Assembly: GCA_905221605.1 (NCBI GenBank)
Contig: CAJNDS010002647.1
Span: 1 to 60,000 of the forward strand
Direction: 5' to 3'
Source of the DNA: Symbiodinium natans
Taxonomy: Eukaryota; Sar; Dinophyceae; Suessiales; Symbiodiniaceae
Length of the DNA stretch: 60,000 nt
This document shows positions 1-11,549 of this stretch, one piece after another. Each line of letters starts with the position of its first letter. Within the stretch, counting starts at the first letter, position 1. The notes under the pieces are model-generated. The model ran no database searches, was not told the origin of the DNA, and saw nothing but the letters and a program-made list of their open reading frames with translations. Position numbers and translations under genes: made by a program.

Positions 1-109
1 TAATCAAGTCCTCCGCAACCTCTCAATCCTAACCCCTCAAATCCCAATCAACCGCAACCCCAAATACAAGCCCTCAACCCCCTCAATCCTCCAGCCCCAA
101 CCCCTAATA

Positions 110-662
110 TGAGATATGATAAACCACGGACCACCACCACGAGACCACCACCAGAAGATCACCACCACGAGACCACCACCACAAGACCACCACCACGAGA
201 TCACCACCACGACCACCAACACAACCACCCACACGGACCCCCGCCACGGACCAACCACCACGGACCAACCACCACGGACCACCACCGCGGACCACCACCA
301 CGGGACCACCACCACGGGACCACCACCACGAGACAACCACCACGGGACCACCACCACGGAACCACCACCACGAGACCACAACCGTGGACCACCGCCACGG
401 ACCACCACCACCCGGCCACCACCATGGGACCACCACCACGGGACCACCACCACGGCCACCAGGGACCACCACCACCGCCACCACCACCACCACCACCACG
501 GACACCGCCACCACCACGACAGACCACCATTATGAAAGGAGCACCACCACCACGGGACCACCACCACGCTGTAGGACCACCACGACGAACCACCACGGGA
601 CCACGGACCACCACCACGGGACCACCACCACGGGACCACCACCACGGGACCACCACCACGGG
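110..662. repeat. 14-bp minisatellite (GGGACCACCACCAC-type)
   Basis: About 550 bases of imperfect tandem units, mostly ACCACCACCACGGG with variants. All six frames stay largely open, giving His/Pro/Thr or Gly/Val/Trp-rich translations that are artefacts of the repeat. CA-rich, C-rich sequence continues to about 880 without clear units. Confidence 0.93.
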
Positions 663-884
663 CATTCGGGAAAACCCCCCCAAACCCCAGCCTTTCAACC
701 CCAACCCCTCACCACCCCAAAACCACCCACCCCCCACCACACCCGACAGAACCCAAACCATTACAGCAAAAGCCAAAAACAAACCCCCCCAAAACACGAC
801 AAAACTCCGGACACAAACCCTATACAATTTCTCTTAAACCCCAAAACCCTACACCGTAAAGCGTAAAACCCTGAACCCGGGGGA

Positions 885-1210
885 TCCCGAAAATTCCCGG
901 AATTTTAAATTCCTAGGATTTTTCGAGAGCTGTTGCTGATATGTGATCGTGAGGCCGAACCCCCTTGAACAGCTGGCGGGCGGCGACCATCATCGGAACT
1001 ACCCTGGACCAAGAGATTTCCTTGAAGATTTCCTTGAAGGTGAAGGGGCACCCACGTCATCACTGTTGCGCTGGAACCTTAAATCCAACCCAGAAAGCCT
1101 GAACCTCAATCCGGATGATTCCGAAAATTCCGGGAATTTTCAGATCCGGGTGATTCCCAAAATTCCAAGGATTTTTGAGTAAAAACTTGAAAATTCCAGG
1201 AATTTTCCGG
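885..1210. repeat. Three copies of a 17-bp palindrome AAAATTCC-N-GGAATTTT
   Basis: Perfect copies lie at 890-906 (N=C), 1123-1141 (N=G, extended to 19 bp as GAAAATTCC-G-GGAATTTTC) and 1190-1206 (N=A). They sit among CCGGAT/GATTCC motifs on the GC-rich side of an AT-rich island. The copies differ only at the central base and at their outer ends. Confidence 0.8.
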
Positions 1211-1309
1211 ATCCCCCTGCAAGGCCCTCGCAAGCAGCCAAATTGACCGGAAGAGGAGGCGGGGCAACCGGCAGGGCGGCCGCAGAGCGAAAATAGGGTC
1301 GAGCCCGTA

Positions 1310-3090
1310 GCCTTTTATAAGGATATTTTATAAGGATATTTCATTCTTTTGGAATCTCTGGGAATTTCTAAATGATGATTTTGGATATGGAAATCGCTCG
1401 TATCGATTTCAGAATGAATTAATCCAATCGGGAAGGATATGATGGAATATCAAGTGAATCTAGAAGAAGAGGAGAATCGAGAAGAAATATTAAATTGCGA
1501 AATATCCGAATAGAAATAGAATATTTTGAAATTTCGAATGGGAATAAGATGAAATCTGAATAAGAAGGACGAATATATCTTAAAAATCCGAAAATGAAAG
1601 GAAGAATATTTAGAAATATCCAATATGAGATATATCAAATAATGAACTATATGAGGCCTCAGAAATCAGAGAGATATAATATAATCTCACAAAGGAAGGA
1701 AGCATCTGTTCCCAAAAGCAGGTGCAAATGGCATCTGTCCCCAAAAGCACCAATTAGAATCCCCGAAAGATTCCAAAAGAGAGATTTATGTTCGGTCATT
1801 TCCAAAAGGAATTCTTTTATCAATATCTTCCCCACGAATCCACAAATTCTCTTCCATACATTCAAACGCCCACCACCACCCCGAATTAGAAAAACATTGA
1901 GAGACTCGTATCACGATCCCATGCAAATCGAGACCCCAGAAAATGATCATGGACCCGGCCAACTCAACCAACTCTTGGCTCACTCAATAGGCAACAATCT
2001 TACATAAAAGGGATCATCCTGACAACAAACCATCGCATCTAAGACCCATAAACCCTATCATGAATCTCACAAGCCGAACTATCACCACAAGTCTGCGTAT
2101 ACGCCCAATATTGCTTCTGAAATATAAGATACAACCTTCTTTGCAATTCAATCGAGATTTGAATACGTAATGTGCGTTGGGTACGACCCTTCTGCAATCC
2201 CTCTTTCATATCGATCGTCTCGTAAATCATTCTCAAGTGGCGTTGTCCTTCCAAGATCAACCCCGATAATCGGTTCATACCCCATATTCATGGTTTCGCT
2301 CCATTTCCCATAATCTTTCAAATCGAACTTATACTTCGTATACGAATTTGCCGTTGAAAACTCCATACTCGCTGAAACAGCCAAGTTCACTATTTTTTGA
2401 TTTTAGTCTAGCGCCCATCTATTTTTAGAAAATTACAATAAGAAAGTTAGAATTAATATCGACACATATCTCTTCCTTTCTTCGAAATTAGATAAGATGA
2501 ATTCTTAAATTATTTCCATCATTCAGATTCCATAATTTCAAGATTTTTTCGTCCTTCATATTCCATCATTGCCAGAAAATTCAATCTTTCCCAATCATCC
2601 TTTTTTTTAAGATTCCTCCGTCCCTCATATCCCATCATTCCCGAAATATTCCATCATTCTTCGTGTTTTTCCATCTTCCTCCCATCTTAATCGGTCGTAA
2701 AGAATTTGATCCAAACATCTTTTCTTTAGAGATTGAAACCCAACAATATGTATTGGGAATTAGAATTCCAAGATTGGAGTGTCGAGAAATAGAAGAAGAA
2801 GCATAAAGCTCAAACAAGCACAAGAAAAAATCGTTCAACAGAATGAAATCCTCAAAATCAAAAGCGCGTGAAACATGACCGAGAAAGAGGATATCAAGAA
2901 GAAAAAACATAATTATGAAAAGATAGATTTTCTGAGCGTAAAATTCGAAAGCCCTTTGGCATCAATTTTTTGAGCGAATTTGATTTTTTCAGTAAAGAAT
3001 CTATGAAGAGAAGGTTTTGAGAACCGAATTCAATTTTTTTCAAGAAAGAATTTGAAGATTGCGAGAAAGGTGACACCTATTTAGATCAAG
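1310..3090. other. AT-rich island without recognisable gene
   Basis: Composition drops sharply compared with both flanks, with many A/T runs and GAAT/ATTC words. Open frames are under 140 codons and have low-complexity Ile/Ser/Phe texture. No protein or RNA gene is recognised. Confidence 0.6.
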
Positions 3091-4196
3091 GCCAGCGTAT
3101 GAAAAAGGTTGGTCCCACCCCAAAACGGCTCTCAAGTCACAAGAAGTGGAATGGTTGCTAGTACTATGAATGAAATCAATGAAAGATTCGTGTGCTTTGG
3201 GCAGGAGAACGTTCGCACCTGAGAATGTGTCTCGACATTCTTAAGCCGCCTCACTGCCAGGAGTGGTGGAAGCCTCTTCCATTGAGCTGCCTGGATCAAA
3301 GCCAAGTTCAGCAACAGCAATGGCCATTTGCCAACAGACATCTGTGGCTAATCAGTATCGGTGTATTCAAACCGCTGAGGAAAGAAACTCTCCGCATCCC
3401 TCACATTCATGCACCTTGTGTCAAGGTGGATGCTGCCACCTTCAGACGGGCCTTAGCCAGGTGACAGAGTGCTTCGACTCAGCGTCTTAGTGACTTAGTG
3501 GGGATTCGTGGTGATCGTGGAACGTTCGGACATGAACAGGGCAAAACATGTTTTCTGACAGCTAACAGATTTGGATGTGCAACAGCATCGGGATCACAAC
3601 ATGCGCCAGTTTGGCACACGGATCCATTCTTTCGCAGCTCAAGCGCGAACGTTCAAAACAGTTGAAGGGCTTGCATGTTGCATGCCCCACTGAATTCTTG
3701 GATGAGCACATAGTCCCACCATACGGTCCAAAGCTGCTGAGGCGATGACAGCATACTCACATTTTGTCATGCTGGAAACCTTTGTCGTCGAACTTACTTC
3801 GATTCCCAGCAGGTCAGCTGAGGAGCTCCATCTTTCTTTGGAGAGGCTAAGGCCCAGCACGTGCGAAGGGGCCAACAGGAACAACAAGTCTGAAGCTAAA
3901 GGTCTGAAGTGTCTGGGAAGAGCCCCATCGCCAGCACATTTTCGGCCGCCCCTCAGAATGGCGCTCTTCACCTGGGCGGACAGGATGAAATAGTCAACGG
4001 TCGAAGATGCGTCACCGTTTAGGAGTCTCATCATGTACTTGGGTGCTCAGCCAAATCGACTTCGGTGGACTCCTCCCGTAAAATCACCAGGCTGCGTATG
4101 TGTTGGGTTGTTTTTTTCTTAAGGGTACGCTTGCAGTCTTACCGTATCGAACCACACAGCGGACTCGGAGAGAGGCCTGCGCGGTGTAAGTGTATC

Positions 4197-4266
4197 CCTT
4201 GCTGCAAATGTTGCAGGACGAGTACATCTGGTACAATGTACTCGTCCTGCAACATTTGCAGCAAGG
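4197..4266. repeat. Perfect 31-bp inverted repeat with 8-nt loop
   Basis: The left arm, 4197-4227 (starting CCTTGCTGCAAATG), is matched base for base by the reverse complement at 4236-4266, with loop CTGGTACA at 4228-4235. The stem is about 50% GC and has no mismatch. It could be a foldback element, a precursor-like RNA hairpin, a recent inverted duplication or an assembly artefact. No surrounding open frame makes sense of it. Confidence 0.95.
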
Positions 4267-5217
4267 AATCTTTGGTGTACTGTTCTTGGTGTCACATTCG
4301 GCAATCCCTTGAACTGTAAAGTCGGATTCCGAGTGGTCAGTGCAACTTACTGCTGTACATCGAGGATGTCAAGGATTGGAATGCCCACTGAATCACCCAA
4401 CATCACCCAACATCACCCAACTCCAATCCTACTCAAGTTTAGGGAGGCCGGCTCTCGAGCTTGAACTGGGAACCAGACTATGCTTGGCTGCTCGCAGGTC
4501 GGGGCTTGCGCTCACCTGAATTCTTGCAGCTGATGACGAATGTATCACACATTGGATGATTGAAGCAAATTCTGCCAGTCTTGGTCAAGTGCAGTACATC
4601 CTTGGATGGTCACATGTACAAGGTGCGAAGTGGAAACTCCCACGCGGCCGATGCGTTTTCCGAGATACGCTAGTATCACGGCATGAGGTCAGGAAGCAAC
4701 AACAATGTAACGTATCTGTGCAAGCAGAACTGTGCCCGTACGCAGGGCCAGGGTCACGGTTTCACAGCCGGCTGCAGAGTAAAACCTCAAGCTCGCGGCC
4801 ATCCATCGAGCTCTCTGGCCGATTTGCTGTGGCACTGGTGGAATGCGGCCTGTGTGCTGAAAGAACTCAAGCCATGACTCCACGCAGGCTGTAAGCACCA
4901 TGGTCCAGCACATCAAAACACACACTCCCCAAGTCAATATTAACCAAGGAGAGGCACACACACACACACCCACCCACGCACGCACGTACGCAAAAACATG
5001 TCATGAATGCACAGCATTCAAAGAACTTCAGACTGCTTTCTATCTATCAGAAAGGACGAACCAATGCACAGCATCACAAAAGATTCTTCATGTCATGGAA
5101 CTTCAGAAAAGGAAGCACATCCTAGGCACGGATGGTCCACACAGACATGCCCGGTCTGTGCCGGTTGTGTGCTTGTCTTTTGGCCCGCAGGGCCGTCCTG
5201 CAGACGGGACCTAAACC

Positions 5218-5402
5218 CGCGCATACGCACACTTACACACACGCACGCATGCGCGTGCACACACACACACTCACTCTCTCACTCTCTCACTCTCTCACTC
5301 TCTCACTCTCTCACTCTCTCACTCTCTCACTCTCTCACTCTCTCACTCTCTCACTCTCTCACTCTCTGACTTCCACTCCCATTCCCACTCTCACTCTCAG
5401 TC
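5218..5402. repeat. CA-rich tract then (CACTCTCT)n
   Basis: An alternating CA/CG segment (5220-5268) passes into about a dozen near-perfect CACTCTCT octamers. This produces spurious Leu/Ser/His frames on the plus strand. Confidence 0.93.
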
Positions 5403-6675
5403 ACACTCACTGCGTTGTGGCTCCTGCCTTGATGTGTTTGCTTGTGGCGTGAAAGGCAGTGACGGAAGCGTTCTTGGGCGTGTCGCTTCCTGGGAAGGGC
5501 TGACCTATGCTGACCTTCTTTTATCTTCATTCATCGTCACGTGGGACACGCAATCATATGGCCTTGTGTGCTGGCATCCCAGATTTGCCCTCGGCGACAT
5601 GCTGCTCCGTGTCCTGTCAATGAATGGCCCGATCGGTGTTCGGTGTAGGAATGCTAGCGATGCCAAGTGCGGCACACTTGCAACCTCTTGCAACCCAGAA
5701 CCAACCCAGAAGTACCAGTGTGGTGCCGTAGAAGCTTTCATACTCCTTCTCTGCCCGCAAACACGCATGAAAGCAACACAATTGAAGGCAGGGAGCTAAC
5801 TATGACATGCGTGCCATGCAAGGTCCTGCAAACCACGGCTGAAGCCGTTCCAGTACTCGAGAGCCAAGTCCAGGCGACTGGCCGAGAGCAAAGTGGACAT
5901 CTCGAAGTTTTGCGTTTCGGGACAGTGGCAGGTGTGGCATTTTGGTAGAATACCAGAATCTGGGCCAGCCCTCAATCTGCAAAGAACACTCATCTAGAAC
6001 ACTCATCTAGACCTCGCAGATCTCTATTCGGGAGTTTTGCCTAGTCTGCTAGTAATGCCGGGAGCAGCCAGGAGATCAGAAAGAGGCAGAGGAAAGAACT
6101 TTAACTTCCACTCTCGGAGCGCCTGATGGTGTTCGAGAGTTCGCCCTCGGTTCGCGCGAGCGCATTTCCCTGCGCGCAATCAGGCTGCATGAGATGGCAA
6201 AGTAAGCACATGGATTGTTTGTGGGGCATGGAGTGTGAGTCGCCAAAGCCCTGCCAAGACCAGAGGAGATGGCAAGGCACTGCCGGGTCAACATGCTGGT
6301 AAAAGGCAACCTTCGAACTGTGCCTGGTTGCGGATGTCCCCCTGTGCTGCCTTCGAACAAACACTTGCATGGACCGATATGGACCGAGTAGCCACCTTGG
6401 CCCATCATGGCCCATGGATGATGCACCATGCTGCCATGACTTGGAACCGAGGTCCGCTTCCTACCTAGACACGGACATGGTATTGTGGGCCCTGTGCGCC
6501 TGCAGCCCATCTTCGGCTATGCGAAGACGCATCTTGACCTGCGTGGTTTAGGTATCGGAGGCAGCAGCGACACTGCAACACTTCAGCAAATTGGGCAGGT
6601 TCTCTTGTTTTTCACTGCTTGCAAGATAAACGACGTGCTTGTCCTCGATCGTTTGTGCTGCCTCCGCCATGCGAG

Positions 6676-6757
6676 CTTCCTTCCTTCCTTCCTGCCTTCC
6701 TGCTTTCCTGCCTTCCTGCTTTCCTGCCTTCCTTTCTTCCTGCCTTCCTTCCGTCCA
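6676..6757. repeat. Polypyrimidine tract of CCTT/CCTG units
   Basis: Runs of TTCCTTCCTGCC and TTCCTGCTTTCC units. One strand is nearly pure pyrimidine. Confidence 0.9.
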
Positions 6758-7017
6758 TCCCGCAAGCACAAGCCCCAGCAGGGGGTCGCGCCGACGCGCG
6801 GCTGACTAATTACGTGTTTGTGTGGGTGTAATGATCTTTCCACGTTGGAAGAACATGTTTTGGAGTTTGTGGGGCTGCTGAGTGGACATTGAAAGCTTAG
6901 GGCGTAGGCTTGGTGCAACAAGGTTTGAGCTCGGCCTCTCACTCAGTTGTGGGGGTTGTGGGAGCTTCACCTCGTGGGGCCGCGATGGTGTGTCTACTTG
7001 GCTTGTTTCGCTACACA

Positions 7018-7174
7018 CTCTTTATCTCTCTGCGCTCTCTCTCCCTCGCTCTCTCGCTCGCGCTCTCTCCCTCTCTCTATTTCTCTTTCTCTTTCTCTTT
7101 CTCTTTCTCTTTCTCTTTCTCTTTCTCTTTCTCCTTCTCCTTCTCTCGCTCTCTCTCTCTCTCTCCCTCCCTCC

Positions 7175-7234
<60 letters not shown>
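7018..7234. repeat. Polypyrimidine (CTCTCG/TTTCTC/CT)n tract
   Basis: Over 200 bases of pyrimidine with three internal phases: CTCTCG-rich, then TTTCTC hexamers, then pure CT. It follows directly after the end of the coiled-coil exons on the minus strand. Serine/leucine and arginine/glutamate frames through it are artefacts. Confidence 0.95.
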
Positions 7235-7240
<6 letters not shown>

Positions 7241-7249
7241 CTGGCACCT

Positions 7250-8648
7250 TACATGAGCATGAGCAACAGCGGAGTACACCATGGGCAGGAATGGTTGCCT
7301 TCTGTGACGAGTCTTGGAGCTCCTCGACTTCTGCAGACGTTTGATCCCTCCAGTGGGCCAAATCCCTGCGAGGCAGAGATGCTCCGTGGACTTGAGTGTC
7401 ATTGAGCATCCGCCACAGCAACTGCACATTCCGCTCGCAACAACCGTTCACCACTCTCGCCAAGCACCCCTTTCAACTCATGGCCTTATTTCGTCTTCGG
7501 CAGATCTCATGCGTGTGCCATAAGCATCCTCGTCAATGCCCACCACACGCGTGTGGAATGTTGAGCAAAGGCATACTAAAGGCATGGAGCAGCTTAACTT
7601 TTGCCCAGGCGCCAGGGCACGATCCATGTCGTTGCAATGAGCTTGGGTCTGGCAGGGCAACAGGCAAACTGCTGGGATACTCTTGAGGATTGAGTGGGTT
7701 ATTTCGAGGTGCTGCCTGAAGTAAAGGGCGCAGCCACTGCTTTTGTAGATTCGTGAGAGAGAGAGAGAGATGCGCTGCAGATCAGGGTAAGCCAGCAACA
7801 TTTACAGCCCCGATCGCTTCAAGGATGCAGCCGATGCCCCATCATGGACTCGTTTGTTGATGCATGCGCTGCTCGTCGCCCCCTGAAGCAACCGTATAGC
7901 TCCCTCCAATGTTGCAGAGTCGACTCCACAGCATCTGCCTGCAAGCCCTCTTCGTGACCGTTCACATGACCAGTCACATACCACTGTCTGGCCTGCTCCA
8001 GACCTTGCTCAAGCCGCGTTGCTCGTCCATCAAGGCTCTCCAAGTGCTCGTCATGGAGCCTGGAAAAGCAGCAACATGCCGCTCTTGCTGCCCCATAGAT
8101 TCTACTGGTGTCCTGAGGACAGTGCTGCAACTTCGCCTTGCTGGCATCAACGGCAGCCGAGACTTTGCTAATGCCTTCAGTGGCCTTGGCAGCTTGTGGT
8201 TCATCAGGTTAGGCAAACTAGCAATAACAGCACTTAGCACTCCGCGAGCATCAGCAGCTTTTTTTCATCACGAGAAACGAAGTGCTAAACGCGACTCATC
8301 TGGGGCTACAGACAGAACGGACTTGTTTGCTGGTGGCGCCAGGTGTGCTCCGCTCGACGTGGGTCGGCATTGGCCTTGCTGCTGAGTAGCTTCAGCGTGG
8401 TTGTTCGTAGCGAACTCGATCAGCTCCTGGACGATGTGAGATGCTCTCACGACGCCTTCACATCGCCTTGTAAGTTGTAAGGCGTATGCCAAACAGGACA
8501 GTACAGCAGTGCAGAAGTACAGCGACAGCCTCATCCTGCTAGCCAGATCTAGCCAGTAGCCCCTATAGAGAGCGGTGTCCTCGCGGATACGGTGCACGTG
8601 GTGCGCCAGGCGTTCAAGCGCATTCATCTGCTTGGACTCCTCTGAAGC
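7250..8648 (-). CDS. Unidentified helical/coiled-coil protein, several exons
   Basis: The exon starting at 8648 follows a clear acceptor (ACATTGCAG) and reads 'ASEESKQMNALERLAHHV', 'HRIREDTALYRGYWLDLASR'. A 63-bp in-phase GC-AG intron (8467-8529) is likely, because removing it takes out a stray hydrophobic stretch and joins 'ASRMR' to 'RCEGVVRASHIVQELIEF'. A second block (about 8190-7840) reads 'ATEGISKVSAAVDASKAKL' and 'HLESLDGRATRLEQGLEQAR', strongly heptad-like. Smaller pieces at about 7560-7490 ('VGIDEDAYGTRMRSAEDE') and 7440-7290 ('RNVQLLWRMLNDTQVHG') may be later exons. No catalytic domain is visible. A structural or cytoskeletal role is possible but only guessed from helix content. Confidence 0.5.
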
Positions 8649-8899
8649 CTGCAATGTAGTGATAGTAGTGATCAGACAGCCAATGCCTTCGTCAATGCCT
8701 TTACGACTCACGAGCTGACAAGCTACGACCAATATGTTTATCGATCGCCTGTTGCTCCTTGTCGTACTGCAGAAGGGTGGCCTGACAGGGAACCAGTCTC
8801 CACCTTCTTGCCCCCCGTAGCTGCAAAATCCAAATCCCAGAACCTTGCTAGAAAATCCCCATAGTTGCACGATGCTTCCGGGCCAAGGCGCTTAGAAAA

Positions 8900-11170
8900 A
8901 AAACTCGAAAGCTTCAGCCAGAAAATTGCGATTCCGCACTCTCTTGAAAGCGATCTTTCAATCCGCTGTGAACGCATTGGTCCCGTTTAGAACAGAGGCA
9001 TCAGTTTAGTTTAGAGTTTAGGTGGGGTAGGGTTTTGAGGTTTTAGATGGTTTTGGAGCTTGGGGCGTATAGGGTTTTTATAGGATTGAATGCTTTTAGG
9101 GAACCGGTGCACGGCATGGCCCTCGACTTCATGCCTTCCTCGAGGCTGCCACAACACAGAACAAACTCAGAACAAACCCAACAACACTGCTCATCTAGGT
9201 CCCTCACCAGGCCTCCTACGGTTACCAAGCCTGCTCTTACACTGACACAGGTTTCGAATTACAGAGACCCCTGCCTGCAACCACGCAAGGTTACTCGGCA
9301 GATTCGCGGAACCGGAGTGACCAACATACAAATAGCAGCAACAAGCGCCTGCATGTTCGCATCCAAGGCAGCCTTTGTACACAGGAGTGGCTGCAGACAT
9401 CACCCAGTCGATCCCAGTTGGGGTAAATCAGTGATGCATGCCGGAAGCCCGGAATTCAAAGCTCCTCTCACTCTTCTTGTGCAAGAAGAGCGCAACACTG
9501 GGGGCCATCGGCCAAGGACGCGGCGATGGCTTCCTCAACGCGGCCAAGGCCTGAAGCTTGAAAGGTCAAATGGATGAGAAGTTCGGACACAAACTCGCCA
9601 AACTCACAATGTCTCTGGCGTGTTGTCGCAGAGATCACCCCGGCTCAGGGGCTTCAATTGTTCTCCAGGCCTTCCTCTGATGCGTCCAGCCGCAGTCCGA
9701 GAGCAGCGGCAGTCCTACAACAGTGAGTTTTGACAAAACTTCAGCAGTTGTCAAAAGCTTGAAAGCCACTACTGTACAAAGACTGTAGGTAAGACTAGGA
9801 AAGTTAGGAAAGTCTAGAATCGGCTCACGATTCCACGATGGCTCGCGGTAACACTTTAGAGGGTGCTGCGCACACGAGCCAAAGGGTACGTCAGCAGCGG
9901 CCTGCTGATGTCCTCATGGTTGTGCTTTACCTGGCATCAGCAGTGAAGGCTATGAGCATGGCGCATCAATCTGCCCACCCCAACACAGCCTCACAAACAC
10001 CGACCACGTTGGGGCTCCCAGGAGCTTGTATGGTGGTTCATGAGATGAAGACCCTGAGGATGATCGGTAGAGCAGATGAAGCAGGCCTGTTGCTCTTTAG
10101 GCGATGTTTTTTCAAGAAGACCTGCGACCCGCATCCCTTTGCCGTGCCTTGCTGTCAGTGTGGTCCAGCCGCCTGGCAGCGGCCCCTACTCTACAGCTTT
10201 AGGTTCAAAACCAGCAGGTCCGCCTCATCACATCTCATAACAATGACGGATTCAAACTGCTTCTCACAGGACAGCTGGCTTACAGACTGCATAAACTGCG
10301 GCGAAGAACACGAACTTGCGAGGGTGCCTTTTTAACCTGGAAGTGGTGTCCATGGCTTCTTGATGGTGGCAGGACTCGACTGTCTTCAGCCTCCAAGCAG
10401 CACACGCACGCACCCAAACAATGTGGCACCCTCACTCAGTGACACTTATCATGGTCATATCACAGGCCTCTGGTCACTCTCAACACTCTCAACTCTCAAC
10501 GTGGCCTCTGCAAATCGGACTGTGTTGCCTGGCCAACTTTCCAGTGAAGAGGTGTCATGCAACGCTTTAGTTGGCAGGTGTATCCACGCCTCGCCCTGAG
10601 TCTTGGTGACCTCCAGCCGATCCTCAACAGATTGTCAGGAGCAGCAACAACTCCAAACGATGATGCAAAGGTGCAAGATTTGTGGCTATGTCATCATGTT
10701 TTTTCTTGGCTTTGTTTCTCTGTTCCGCAGCCTTTAAAACGTGGGATGCTCTGCCCTGAATCGTTGTGCACGCAAGTTCGTCAAATACAGCTACTCGCAC
10801 GTGACCATAGCGCCATTGGCAAGGAACCCGTCACAGGCGTGACACAATTTAATTGCAAGAGTGTCAAGGGGATTGAGAACGAGAACGAGAGCAAGAAAGA
10901 CACAGCTCCCGCGAACAAGTTCAATCTTCTGCCTTGCTCATGCCCAAACGTCTCCAACTTTACAACAGCATGAGAGGAACATACTTCCATACATTCCATA
11001 CCAGCATGCCATTCTCAAGCTTCAGTACAGTGCAAGCACAATGCTGAGCCCGCGCGCTGAAAGGCCCTGGCAGCAGAACTTGTTGAGCTCGCATGCTTCC
11101 TGGAATCAACTCAAACCAACAACAAAGCTGATGTTCTCTTGCCGCAGCGTATCTAAGTCTCATACAGGAC
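8900..11170. other. Spacer with no supported gene
   Basis: Includes a TTTAGGGT-like degenerate stretch at 9005-9080 (GTTTAGAGTTTAGG, GTAGGGTTTT). A short minus frame near 9560-9480 ('GRVEEAIAASLADGPQCCAL') could be an exon but stands alone. The plus frames at 9047-9577 and 9838-10335 lack any domain. Confidence 0.4.
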
Positions 11171-11179
11171 CTTGCAGCC

Positions 11180-11410
11180 TTCTCTGTCCTGCAAGTGCTT
11201 CAAGGTGAATGCATCTGCCTGAAGCTGATCTGCCGCAACCTCGCGTGCCACTGATGCCGGAAATGCTCCCTACATGAAACTCACGGACACTGAGTCCAAT
11301 CTTCGCGACGCTTTCTGCTGAGTGCCGCGATTGTTGCCTGGGCTTTGGTCTCCAGAGATGCCACACGGGGCTTGGTATCCTGTGCACCAAACATGGAACA
11401 GAGATTTTGC
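11180..11410 (-). CDS. Short coiled-coil exons
   Basis: Two helical blocks in neighbouring frames occur: 'TKPRVASLETKAQATIAALS' (about 11400-11310) and 'SVAREVAADQLQADAFTLKH' (about 11250-11180). A third possible exon near 11120 reads 'EACELNKFCCQGLSARG'. The texture matches the coding blocks at 7.3-8.6 kb on the same strand, so one long gene is possible. No motif fixes the junctions. Confidence 0.35.
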
Positions 11411-11549
11411 CACAATTTGTACTCTCACGTTCGTCCATTGCCAGGAGAAATCGTGAGAAAGCACAGTGACTCCCGACGTATGATGGCGTATGCGTGATGG
11501 GGGTGTCCTCTTGCTGCAGACGTAGCGCCTTCAAGCTGGACCGAACGTT

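Larger units (their letters stand above)
3100..7000. other. Spacer with simple repeats, no supported gene
   Basis: Holds the hairpin at 4.2 kb, a 10-bp triplet repeat ATCACCCAAC at 4391-4420, CA-rich tracts at 4950-4990, the octanucleotide tract at 5.27 kb, a duplicated GAACACTCATCTA at 5985-6011 and a CCTT tract at 6676-6757. A minus frame at 4034-3640 is faintly protein-like ('LSAQVKSAILRGG'), but nothing confirms it. Confidence 0.5.

Noticed and set aside
37-866. Long His/Pro/Thr and Gly/Val/Trp frames on both strands
   Set aside because: They are translations of a 14-bp tandem repeat, open in all frames at once, with no non-repetitive domain.
6882-7463. Ser/Leu-rich plus frames and Arg/Glu-rich minus frames
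   Set aside because: Produced by the CT/GA tract. Only the non-repetitive part above 7290 on the minus strand is considered coding-like.
8447-8510. Transmembrane segment in the 8.6 kb protein
   Set aside because: The hydrophobic stretch coincides with a likely 63-bp GC-AG intron; splicing joins better flanking sequence.
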